Shown here one piece after another: positions 33,798 through 44,080 of a DNA stretch of 64,000 nt. The notes under the pieces are model-generated. The model did no database searches. It was not told the DNA's origin and saw only the letters and a list, made by a program, of their open reading frames with translations. Positions within the stretch are counted from its first letter, which is position 1, and each line of letters begins with the position of its first letter. Where the stretch lies: contig JAGFBZ010000577.1 of assembly GCA_018398805.1 (NCBI GenBank), positions 248,001 to 312,000 of the forward strand, given 5' to 3'. The translations under genes and the position numbers were made by a program. The DNA comes from Hirundichthys speculiger. Taxonomy: Eukaryota; Chordata; Actinopteri; Beloniformes; Exocoetidae.

Positions 33798-35383
33798 TGC
33801 TAAAGCACATCCATGGATTCTAGACCCGACAGCTATTAGAGATGCTCCTCCGGAATAGCAAACACGAGTGCTCTGCATGAACATCTGTTCATTACACTGA
33901 AACTACTCCATTACCAGCTGTGGAAATTAATGGAAAACTTGTGCCACAGAGCCACTCAAGCATAGGGAATAGAGACTGCAGTGTATATATTTGCTGTTTC
34001 ATTATTATGCTTAAACTAAAATGAATATATATATATACACATACATCTGCAGATTAATAGCAGGCGTTTGACCTTTTCTTTACTGCAAGTATATGAAAGA
34101 GAAACAAGTGCAGCCGGAAGCAGTGGCATAAAATCAAAGAAACATTAAAACTAGTAAACTGGTGTGTGCAGCCACTGTACTGAATGCAGTCATTTTAAGA
34201 CTTATTTCTTTGTCGAATTTACATTAATCTGCATTCACATTACAACGCGGCTGTTTATCACAGCTCGCACATACAATCCACCGCTAGCATGTGGACTGTG
34301 GAAGATACGGATGGTACTACAAACCCTCAGTGGCATCAGCAGCACTGCATCCTGTCATGCTATTTGTTTACCGTTTGTCTTGTTGCATTATTCTTCTTCA
34401 GGAAGCTTTATGCAAGTTATACTGCCCCTTGCACTTCCTGCAGTGCATTACAATAGCAAATTAACATTCACTCTCAAGCTTTGAAGATCAGTTTTTTGTG
34501 ACATTAAAGTGGTTTTATCTGGCAAGTCAATTACATTGATTATGCTGAGTAATCATGATAGCCCTAATTATCTCCCCTGCTCATCGTAACAGTTATGAAC
34601 CAAAAATAATCATGATGGGACTCAGTCACCTGGCCCGTCTCCTGAGACAGGCTCTCAGGCATGTCATCCGAGCTTCAGTCAGTCTTTCAAGTCAGTCAAT
34701 GCCTCCAAATGCCAGTCTATCCCTGCATCCATATAAATGCATTCTTGTGTCAAAACATTATTTTAATAGGAATCCAGTCTGCATTCATATATGTGTTTTA
34801 ACTTTGTGTAGGAAAAGATCTCCATCCATATCACACCACTGTAAATTATGACTATGACACAGCCATCCATACTCACTGGGCATTTACACTCAAGTGAGAA
34901 CAGTCTCCACTTCACCTTTGGTGCAGGTTACTCTCAAAATGGCTTTTCTCTTTCACATGTTGGCAGATGCAACATTATTAAATATAGACTTTAGATGCAT
35001 AGCAGCTGATCCCAAAGACAAAAAAAAGTCAGCCACTCTTTTTTGCATTGCTGCTAAGGTGTGCATGTGCCAACACACTGTGCCGCAATGCTGCATTCAA
35101 AGTGTAACGTAAATTCCTCCGTTCCCTCGTTTGCTAGTCGTTCTTTCGGCCTTATCAATTTTTTCTATTTTGTATGTGTAACATGTGCAAAAATACTGTG
35201 AATATCAATTAAAGTCAGCAACTACCAAAATTATGACTGGGTTAACAAGTTGTTTTCTGGCATGAGGAGGTATTCTTGATTTTCCTTACTGAGATATCGT
35301 TTTTTCTGATTATGCCAACGTCACTTGAATATAACATTCACTGCCGGTCATTCAAGGCTCAGAGGGAGCGAGGCACTGTCGTG
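33798..35383. other. No gene seen; 34.5-34.73 kb looks regulatory
   Basis: A TA-rich microsatellite lies at 34,025-34,036. The stretch near 34,500-34,730 has several homeodomain-type words (TAATCATGATAGCCCTAATT) and no repeat hallmarks. Confidence 0.45.
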
Positions 35384-35506
35384 TTGACAAAAATATATAT
35401 GTTATTGGGGCTATTCGTCATGATATCGGACTTATCGGGATGACGTCATAATTTCCTGTTATTGGCCCGATAGTTATCGGGTCGATAATTATCGTGCACC
35501 CCTAAT
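35384..35506. mobile_element. hAT element right end
   Basis: Dense ATCGG/ATCGTG subterminal words lead to the terminus TTATCGTGCACCCCTA, whose complement TAGGGGTGCACGATAA is a usual hAT end. The left end is not found. Confidence 0.6.
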
Positions 35507-35679
35507 GTATAAGTGTTCCCAATCAAGATCAATTCATTGCAATTTAGTTGTAAAGACTTACTTCAGAATACTTCGAAAATATACTGTATGTACAATGGAA
35601 TTAAAAAAAAAGATTTATAACGAGAATAAAAGTAAGTAACAAATTGTAGAAAATAATCAGGAGATAAAAGTTTTGGAAC
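35507..35679. other. No gene seen
   Basis: Short AT-rich gap. Confidence 0.5.
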
Positions 35680-36660
35680 AGGGGAGTGAGTTCATCTGTG
35701 AGTTCATTTGTGACACAGATGTGAGCTGTCATACAGTGAAATGAAATATAGGAATGATCTCCTGAGGGGCGTTTCATGGCAGCGAAGCTGAATGAGTCAG
35801 TTGGTAAATGAGCTCTGCTGTCTATAGTGACTCATGGAGGGCATGGGATGGATTATCCGTGATGGAGAGCAGTTTGTTCAATGACCTCCCCTTCCTTCAC
35901 TGACTCAAACATCTCCAGGTTCTGTCCAATGATTTTTCCAGCCTTATGAATTACTTTATTGATTCTACTGGCATCTCTGGCTCTGATGCTGCTCCCGCAG
36001 CAGACTGCAGCACAGAAGATGACATTCACTATCGCAGATTAGTAGAAGTAGCGTCGACTCATCCCATTTTCATACACAGCATCGGTGTTGGCTTTCTCAT
36101 CCAGTCTGTTGTTCTACTGTATATCAACAGACTTACACTACTTGACAAATTCAACATCCTCATACATGATGTTCATGGGCTTGGTCAGAAGTCTTGACCT
36201 CCTAAAGTTGCACACCATCTCCTGGGTCTTGGTGACATTTAGGAGGGAATGAACCCTGCGGGACTACTCCACAAATATGTCAACCAGTTCACTGTCCTCC
36301 TACTTCAGTCCATCTATGATATACCACACCCCCGCAGAGTAATCAGAGAACCTTTGCAGGTGGCATCACTCACAGATGTGCTAAAAATCAAATGTGTAGA
36401 TTGAACAGGTATGATGACAGGACAGTCCCCTGTGATGTCCCTGTATTACTGACCACCACATCAAACAGGAGGCTCCCCGGATACTCATATTTAGGTCCAC
36501 ATGACAGAAAATCAGCAACCCTGGAGATAGTAGATGTGATAACATGCACCCAGTTAAGTGTTAAACTCCAGCCTCTCAGTAGAAGAGGTTGGATGTTATT
36601 GAAGCCACTGGGGAAAGGTTGTAATCTGCCTTGCTTGTGTTCTAGCTAGCAGTGGAAAAC
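35680..36660 (-). mobile_element. L2/CR1-like LINE: reverse transcriptase to C-terminus, antisense
   Basis: Minus-strand motifs in order: FPSGFNNIQP (about 36,617-36,588; family form DFSSAFNTIQP), VSNTGTSQGTVLSS (about 36,455-36,415) and CHLQRFSDYSAGV. The normal F-S-D-D box therefore reads F-S-D-Y at 36,350-36,339, so one catalytic Asp is lost. The C-terminal segment near 35,870-35,780 matches the family's 'lsimdns-HPLH' region. It appears to be the downstream half of a copy whose upstream half is at 38.1-38.66 kb. Confidence 0.75.
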
Positions 36661-36901
36661 TGAACAGCTAGAAGATGGTTTCTTTGGAAAAAAATTAACA
36701 TCCCTCAGTTGATTAATCATGTAGTGAAATTGCTTAGGCTACAAAGGTAGGCTATTATTACCCTTATAGAAACTAGTTTGTTAAAACTACTCAGCTTGTC
36801 TTCTTTATGAAAGTCAGTATTCCACATACACAATAAATACGTGAAATTGGCAAAAAATACACTCACCTTTTTACTACACTACCTTGATGAGATGCGAGGG
36901 A
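36661..36901. other. No gene seen
   Basis: Gap between the LINE fragment and the Tc1-like element. It does not obviously continue either. Confidence 0.45.
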
Positions 36902-38081
36902 AAACCTCTAATTCCAAAAAAGTAGGGATGCTGTAAAAAACTAAAATAAAAGCAAAATCCAATGATTTGCAAATCACATAAAGCCATATCTTATTCCCAG
37001 TAGAACATAAAGAACATAACAGATACTGAACTGAGAAATTATAACATTTCATGGAAAATATAAACTGAATTTGACTTTGATGGCAGTAACATATCTAAAA
37101 AAAACAAAAAACACTGTAGCATCCGCTCTTCTAACCCCTCTTTTAACATCATGGATTCTAGCTGCTGTTTTATCCATCCATCAATCATCTATAACTGCTT
37201 AATCCTCTGCAGGGTCATGGGGATCTGGAGCCTATCCTAGCTCACTTTGGGCGAAAGCAGGGGTACACCCTGGACAGGTCGCCAGTCCATCGCAGAGCAC
37301 TGCTGTTTTATGATGCACCAAATGTTTTCTATTGGTGAAAGGTCTGGACTGCAGGTAGGCCAGTTCAACACCTGGGCTCTTCTCCTGTGAAGCCATGCTG
37401 TTATGATGGATGCAGTATGTGGATTAGCATTTTCTTACTGAAATATGCAAGGGCTTTCCTGAAAAAGTCCTTGTCTGGATGGGAGCATATGTTGCTCTAA
37501 AACCTCTATGTACTCTTCAGCATTGATGGTGAAGAGATGTGCAAGCTGCCCACACCATAGATGCTAATGCAACCTAATACCAGCAGAGATGCCGGCTTTT
37601 GACCTGTCTGCTGATAACAAGCTGGATGGTTCCTCTCCTCTTTATTCCACAGGACATGGGATCCATGGTTCCAAATAGAAATTTCAAATTTTGATTCATT
37701 AAAGACGGCAGCGTTACTGGATTGCGTTAACATATGGCCTGATACAGTTTTAACTTGCATTTGTGGACTTCACAGCAATCTGTTCACAGCCAGTGGTTTC
37801 TAGAAGTGTTCCTGAGCCCATGCAGTGATGTCCAGGTGACATGTATGCCAGTTTCTAATGCCAGTGCCGTCTTTCAAATTGTCACTCCTTCAAATAGTCT
37901 GATTCTTTTGACGAGACTATCTGCTGTAGATGGTGGGACCTATGAAGTCTTTTTGCAATTGTATGTTGAGGGACATTTTTCTGAACTCATTCCAGAATTT
38001 TTAGATGCAGGTTTGTCACAGATTGGTGAATCTCTGCCCATCTTTAGATCCAATAGGCTCTGTCTCTCTGCAATGCTGTAA
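36902..38081 (-). mobile_element. Tc1-like transposon (subfamily 3), antisense, one end lost
   Basis: The left end AACCTCTAATTCCAAAAAAGT is a mutated form of the AACCCCAATTCCAAAA terminus seen intact at 52,243. The minus-strand frame 37,760-37,506 reads ESKFEISIWNHGSHVLWNKEE, then HPACYQQTGQKPASLLVLGCISIYGVGSLHI, the Tc1 transposase segment with the 'MVWGC-S-G-G-LH' core. The right end stops within the N-terminal coding region. A SINE is inserted inside (37,174-37,299). Confidence 0.8.
37174..37299 (-). mobile_element. 5'-truncated SINE (family A) with perfect 12-bp target duplication
   Basis: Begins with the CCATCCATCAATC complement of the SINE tail. The body follows antisense (CTTAATCCTCTGCAGGGTCA; GTACACCCTGGACAGGTCGC). 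CTGCTGTTTTAT occurs exactly on both sides (37,162-37,173 and 37,300-37,311), restoring the Tc1 sequence when the insert is removed. Confidence 0.9.
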
Positions 38082-38099
38082 ATAAACAACTGCTGTGAA

Positions 38100-38660
38100 G
38101 TCATTGAGGCCAGATGGGGTGGCTTTCTCAGGTATTACAAAACCAAATAGGATGTTTTCCACAACACTGGTACTTTTTCCTGGAATAGACTCAGATTGAA
38201 GTTGTATTTCAACATGCGAGACACCTTGACAGGACAGGACTCCACCTCACCTTGCCCGCCATGACAGCCAGGTCATGGGGGGTGGTGTAGGAGGTGGTGG
38301 TGTGGGATATTTGATGGCTGAGGAGGTGTTGAGTCTGGTGGAGTGTGCATGGACGAGCAATGGCCCCATTGCTAAGGACGTTGAAGAACAGATTCACCTC
38401 GCTGGCTGTGTCCAGGCTGCCCTCCTGCTGCTGACGGTCCTTGATGTTGAAGCCTGTGATCTGCCACATTCGCGCCTACACCTCTCTGATGTTGCTTTGC
38501 TAGAGTTTGTCCTTCAGCCTCTGTCTCTATCTACTTTTACAGCTCCTCAGCCTATGCTACAGTTTATCCTTTTTGAACTCATTCCGTTTGCTTATCATGC
38601 CTTTGCTTTGTATTTTTCTTTGGCTTGTGAGCTTAGTGTCTTAATAGAGAAATTCACATT
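38100..38660 (-). mobile_element. L2/CR1-like LINE: linker upstream of RT, antisense
   Basis: Minus-strand reading: LKDKL-x-SNIREV, then RMWQITGFNIKDRQQQEGSL, then DTASEVNLFFN (38,520-38,380). These match the family's 'REVQARTWQLTAFNIKDRQQQEGSLDRATEVNHFFN'. After a proline/threonine-rich spacer, 38,200-38,140 encodes FNLSL-like and VPVLWKTS-like remnants that normally precede the RT finger. With the RT half at 35.7-36.7 kb on the same strand, this is consistent with one LINE split by the Tc1 element. Confidence 0.75.
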
Positions 38661-39410
38661 TTCTTAAGGTGAGCCTACTGTCACCAGGAATAAATAGGAG
38701 TGAGTGTCTGGTGGCCGTAAAAGTATTGTTCTCTAATTCCCCAATTCTGCAAATCTCCAAAAACTCCATTAACAAGGGAATTAAAATCTCAAGCCTCTGA
38801 ATGAGAGCCAGAATATAACCTTTTCACCCATCATGTTAGCCTAGTCACCCGTCACATGCTGTTCCGTTTTTAAACTGATCTGGTCTGAAAAGCTTAAAAT
38901 GACCCAAATGTTCAAGAAGAGGTGTAGGAGTCTTGTTTTCGCAACCTTAAATTACAGCATGCTAATCTTATTGAATTCTTTCCACTTCATAAAGATTCCC
39001 TAGGTTTGACACCTAGCTTTTTTTTTTTGCTAGCTGGTTTACTGCTGTTGGGTGCTGGGTAGAAAGTGCAATGATGGGCTCATTGGCGTTTTTCAAATGA
39101 AAACTGCCAAAACAAGCCTTCCAGGAGGGAATGAGGGACGACAATATTTTAGTGCATATGTTTGAATTTACAATGGAATGTACCTCAAAATAATTCATAT
39201 GGAGGTCTGGCACTACATAAAAACAGTGTATAAATGAATTGAATAGTGACCTGAAAGATGAGAGGAACTGCATTAGGAGGTTTAGCAGGGATGGATTGCC
39301 TTCTTTTGCAACATATTTATACAGCCTGTTGAGAATTAAACATATTACCAAGAAAAGATACATCGTCTAGACATTGATGTTTTTAACAAAGAATTTGCTC
39401 GCATTTGTTC
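38661..39410. other. No gene seen
   Basis: Unique-looking sequence. The 116-codon minus-strand frame ending at 39,013 has no recognised domain. Confidence 0.5.
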
Positions 39411-39570
39411 GTCTATATGTGGCCCTTCGATGGACTGGCAACCTGTCCAGGGTGTACCCTTGTCTTTAGCCCGAAGACAGCTGGGAAAGGCTCCAGCAGA
39501 TCCCCATAACCCTGTATGGGGTTAAGCAGGCATAGATAATGGATGGTTAGATCTATAGATAGATGGATCG
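39411..39570 (+). mobile_element. SINE (family A), 3' part
   Basis: Starts at TATGTGGCCCTTCGATGGAC and reads GCAACCTGTCCAGGGTGTAC, then GGGGTTAAGCAGGCATAGAT, ending in GGATGG-type tails. Same body as the copies at 37.2, 40.0, 41.3 and 51.0 kb. tRNA-like head absent. Confidence 0.8.
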
Positions 39571-39944
39571 AGAAGTTGCTAGGCATGTGCACACGTATAA
39601 CATTGACCAAAAATGAATGCTCCTCTTTTAATCCTATGTATGTTTACAGTAGTGTTGCTCCCCATTCTATTCGAATGGCATGACTTCAAGTATTGCCAAA
39701 CTGTCACTGTGCTCCTATCAGTTAAAGTTGAGAAAAGTTCATCTTTTTATGCATTGACACAAGTGTAGATAGTCAGATTTTGGCTACTAGTTGGACGCAG
39801 GACTCTTTGAAACCATGTAGCTTCTTTGTGCCCCGAGTAGGAAGACATTTGAAACACCCACTGTCAAGCATTTCCTCAACAGTCTTGTGTGACTGCACCG
39901 TAAGTATTAGACAAATACAATCTCAGATGAACAACTTTTCACCA
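39571..39944. other. No gene seen
   Basis: Unique-looking gap between two SINE copies. Confidence 0.5.
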
Positions 39945-39953
39945 TTCCATTAT

Positions 39954-40068
39954 CCATCCATCCATTATCTATACCCGCTTAATCCTCTGCGGGGTCATGG
40001 AGATCTGCTGGAGCCTATCCCAGGTCTCTTCGGGCAAAAGGCAGGGGAACATCCTGGACAGATCGTCG
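39954..40068 (-). mobile_element. 5'-truncated SINE (family A) with 9-bp target duplication
   Basis: CCATCCATCCATTATC tail complement at the left, then CTTAATCCTCTGCGGGGTCA and CATCCTGGACAGATCG. TTCCATTAT is repeated exactly at 39,945-39,953 and 40,069-40,077. Confidence 0.85.
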
Positions 40069-40631
40069 TTCCATTATTTATTCAACAAAAGTGAAGGAAA
40101 ACGCAAACTAAATCACATGTACAAGCCTCTTACACAGCTCCATTAAGATCCTGCCACAGTATTTCAATTGAATTCATGTGCGGACCATGAAAGAATCATT
40201 ACAAATATCTTGATTCTTTTATCCTTTTAGCCATTTTGATATTGATTTGCTGGTGTGCTTCATATCATTGTCCTGTTGCATGACCCAAACATTAACCGAG
40301 GTCTTGCTGTCAGATAGATGGCCTTATATTTGCCTCTTGAGTACTGCAGTATTTGCAGGAGTTCATATTCAACTCAATGACTACATGGTGCCCAGGTCCA
40401 CTGGCTGCAAGACAACCACAGAACATCAGCCCTGGATTACCGTACTTGACAGTGGGTGTGAGGTGTAAAATAGTTACGCTTCTTCTCAGACAGAAGAGGC
40501 TTTCATTTGATAGCCTTTCTGAATAAACCATAGGTATTCAGTCTTCTTCTAATTTTGGTGTCATGGAGTTGAACATTTAACAAGCTCAACAAGGCTTATA
40601 GAGTCTTAGATGTTACTTTTGGTTTTTAAGT

Positions 40632-40918
40632 CTTATTCTTTTAATTCCTTTTATTTGTATAGTGCCAATTCACAACAAAAGTCATCTCAAGGCTTTACAC
40701 AGAAAACAAGTTCACTACAGTCCAGTCAACCCAGTTTAGTTATATTCCCATTCACTCAAATTCACTGAATTTCAGTCAATCCAATTAATTCCAATATAGT
40801 CCAAGTTCAAAGTTCATTTCATGTCAATTCATAATAAAGCCTAATGAAGGAACCCTACAGATTGCATCGGATATTAGTTTTCATGTAAATCCTCCATCAT
40901 GAGAAAACACAAGGGGAC
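40632..40918. repeat. Dispersed repeat inserted in the Tc1 copy
   Basis: Starts TTTTATTTGTATAGTGCCAA and CAACAAAAGTCATCTCAAGG, a very common teleost repeat opening. It splits transposase homology between 'gatgttacttttggtttttaag' and 'ttaacagtctgaccttgg'. No clear target duplication. Confidence 0.6.
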
Positions 40919-41322
40919 ATTTAACAGTCTGACCTTGGGGTGAATTTGCTGGATCTCCTGTCTTTAGTACCTTCTACTTGTGAATAATCTTCATCACAGT
41001 GGAACTTTTAAGCCCAAATAATTTAGAGATGGTTTTCACAATCCTTTACAGACTGATGGCAAGCAGTAATTGCTTCTTTAAGACCATTATTTGTGTCTTT
41101 CCCCCTTGGTATAGTGTTAACACAGAATGCTTCAGAAGACCATAAAATCTGCTTTCATAGTGTTTCTAATGTCTGCACACCTGCTGCTGATCTGTTCATC
41201 GGGGGTTGATGATTAGCACCACCTGGCAGCAACTTACCCGCTTAAATCCTTTCAAAGCTGTAAGGTGGTACTTTGTGTTTCCCACATGATTTATTTTCTT
41301 TAATTTTTTTTTCACAAATACA

Positions 41323-41686
41323 GGTTAGCACTGTTGCCTCACAGCTAGAAGCTAGAAGGTTCCTGGTTCGAACCTCGGCAGGGGCCTTTCTGTGTGGAGT
41401 TTGCATGTTCTCCCCGTGCTTGCATGGGTTTCCTCCGGGTACTCCGGCTTCCTCCCACAGTCCAATGACATGCATGTCAGGTTAATTGGTGGGTCTAAAT
41501 TGCCCGTAGGAGTGGTTGTGCCTGGTTGTTCTCTACATGTGGCCCTGTGATGGATTGGTGACCTGTCCAGGGTGTACCCCTGCCTTTTGCCCAAAGTGCG
41601 CTGGGATAGGCTCCATCAGATCCCCATGACCCTGCAGAGGATTAAGCGGGCATAGATAATGGATGGATTGGATGGATGGATATTTG
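41323..41686 (+). mobile_element. SINE (family A), nearly full length, inserted in the Tc1 copy
   Basis: The head contains GGTTAGCACTGTTGCCTCAC and GGTTCGAACC (41,365-41,374), a good tRNA-type B box, so the family is tRNA-derived and pol III transcribed when active. The body includes GTGTGGAGTTTGCATGTTCT and TCCTCCCACAGTCCA; the tail is GGATGGATTGGATGGATGGA. ACAAATACA is repeated exactly at 41,314-41,322 and 41,687-41,695. Confidence 0.9.
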
Positions 41687-41765
41687 ACAAATACATGATG
41701 GTGAAACAAAAATTATATGTTGGTGTTTCTCCGAGGTTGTATTTGCCAATTACTAAGACACACTG

Positions 41766-44080
41766 ATGAGTTTGCTTAACTTTTGCTTGCTTAACACACA
41801 TACACACACACACTGTGTCGAGGAAAAATATGAACACTTTTCACTGGGAGCAACATCAGCAATTGGAGGCCATCTTTAAATTCAAACACAGCTGCTGGCC
41901 TGCTAATTGTTCTCTGCTCAAAATGTTAATGACTGACTGCACTTCCTGTATCTACAACACTGTATAGCCACTAGGCAAATGTTAATGACTCTGCTCTGCA
42001 ATTTGCATGCAACTTCTCATGATGCATGACTACAAATGATTAATTCATATCAAGGCTGCAGTCACAGGATTGTACATTTTTGCATTTGATACAAATATAT
42101 ATTTTTCAGTTGTCCAACATTCTGTAAATAAACAAACATTTCTATGTCTGCAAGTGTTTGTCAAATCATGTTTTACATGTTTGTGTTTCAGACACAGAGT
42201 TCCTGCATGTCACTCAGTCTGAGCTGGATCCTAATGCTGTTTGCATCCTGAAATAAATAACCTTCATTCTATCAAATAGGCGTAGAACTCTGCAACGGAT
42301 TTTTGCACTGGTGAACAGAGTGGATGGGAGCTTTTCATTTTCATTTAAAAGCATTCTTTGAAGAACTGCGCCGTGTGAAAACTCAAAGCCCGTTTCTTCC
42401 GTGACTACGTGTCTGGTGAATTCCAATTAAACATTGCCTTTAGACATCAGAATGTGAGTGCCACAGCTCAATGAAACATACCTTCACGGAAAATCAATGA
42501 CAATGAAATAAAAATGAAAACTATTTACTCTGAAGTCAGCCTTAAGAATGAATTCAAAATGATTTGAACAAATGCAGTGTACAGAATATGTTGTAAATTC
42601 ATGCATACATTCTTCTAATATCTGAAACCAGACTTTTATCACAAAGAAACCCTGAACTTGTTCATTTATTCTGTTGAATGAAAACTGTGGTATTAAGCTG
42701 ACTGTGGACCCATATTTTAGTTTGACTAATGTCTACAGTTTGGAGGCAGCAACATTAGAATCGTGTATATGCATTAAGTGGTATAAAGTTCATTCCATAT
42801 TCTAGATTTTCATGGTAGTGTCAAACAGAAAATATGTTTTCCATAAGGACATTTCCGCATAGCTGAAATGATTCATGATGCATTTGCCGCTACGTTAGTT
42901 ACAAACACGCAACACACGGGTGTTCACACCAGGACATTGGCTTAACAAATGGAAAATGCATAACTGAGAGTAGAAAACAACTCTTTACATGCTCCTGGTC
43001 GCAGTACACCACGCTGAATTAAATATCAATGAAGGTGTCTGCCTGAGCTCTATGGGCTCCCCAAAGGAAAAGTTTATCCTACACTTCAATATGGTGTTGA
43101 AATACAGAGGTTTGACACTAAAACAGCAACAAATGCTTCCTCATTATTGTGTTCAGAAGGTTTTACAACTAAATGACCTGAAAGAAAATGGTAATTACTG
43201 TTTTTTGAATGAATTTCAGGATGAGAATTTCAAGCGTAGAGTAGACCTGACTAGTCATCAGACGAAGAGATGAAGAAAACAACCCAGAGGCCCAGCACAC
43301 AGCGCTAATGAAAGATCATCACTTTAAAAACATAATACTTCTTTCCCCATGGAACTGGTTCATCTAATTAAAAGCAATTCTGCAAAACACGTGTAAATTA
43401 AATGATTAATTAATAGTGTGTTTAAAATGCATATGTGGTTGTTAAACTGAGTGAAAAATCAAACTATCCACCGCTACCCTCATCTACTCCCCAACCCAAG
43501 TATGATTCACACTTCTGTGTAGCAACTAGGCATGTAGCAATCACATCGGACCTACTTCATAGTTGGTGTTTATTGGTATGGCCACTCATAACCACTCACT
43601 TTGTCAAAATTCTCTCACATGAAGTGGTTCTGTTAACCCTCCCATTCGCAGCCATTTCAGAAAGCATCGCCACTGTACTGAACCGATCACAGCAGAGCAG
43701 GGACGGCTTTAGGTGATAACTCATGTAGGAGCATTCAAGATCCATTACTCAAAACGAGCAAGATGGCAGAGGAAACTGCTGGTAACTCCTCGGATCAACA
43801 ATATTTGCTGCAAAAACCAATAACAGTTGCCAGTGGTTCTAGCCTGCTGCACGTCATTTTGGATGTCGTTTGTTGATGCTGGTCTGCCACTTGCTCTGCT
43901 TCAATTCTCTTATTGGTTGTACGCCTGTCCAATGGCATATTGAGGCAGTTTCTTCTTCTGTGTCTGTCAGTACTTCCCTCTGGAGGGAAACAGTGTTATG
44001 AAGCCAATCAATGATGTTTGTAGAAGTCCACATTGACCACATGTGTCATTTCTTCTGAGGTGTGACTACGGTGGCTACAG
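41766..44080. other. No gene seen
   Basis: Long unique-looking stretch. Frames of 70-94 codons (for example 42,989-43,273 plus) lack recognisable domains. No TE signature identified. Confidence 0.5.

Larger units (their letters stand above)
40140..41765 (-). mobile_element. Tc1-like transposon (subfamily 1), antisense, with two insertions
   Basis: The plus strand carries antisense transposase DNA in order. First 'cattgtcctgttgcatgaccc' (V-M-Q-Q-D-N, second catalytic Asp region) and 'ttcaactcaatgactacatggtgcccagg'; then, after an insertion, 'gaccttggggtgaatttgctgg' and 'taattgcttctttaagaccatt' (helix-turn-helix). The start region TTTCCCCCTTGGTATAGTG corresponds to the initial MPR-K residues. 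Its far end (GAGGTTGTATTTGCCAATTACTAAGAC, to about 41,765) is homologous to the end at 62.88 kb. Interrupted at 40,632-40,918 and 41,323-41,686. Confidence 0.8.

Noticed and set aside
41365..41374. GGTTCGAACC as part of a genuine tRNA gene
   Set aside because: There is no cloverleaf or anticodon arm, and the sequence continues into a SINE body with a GGATGGA tail.
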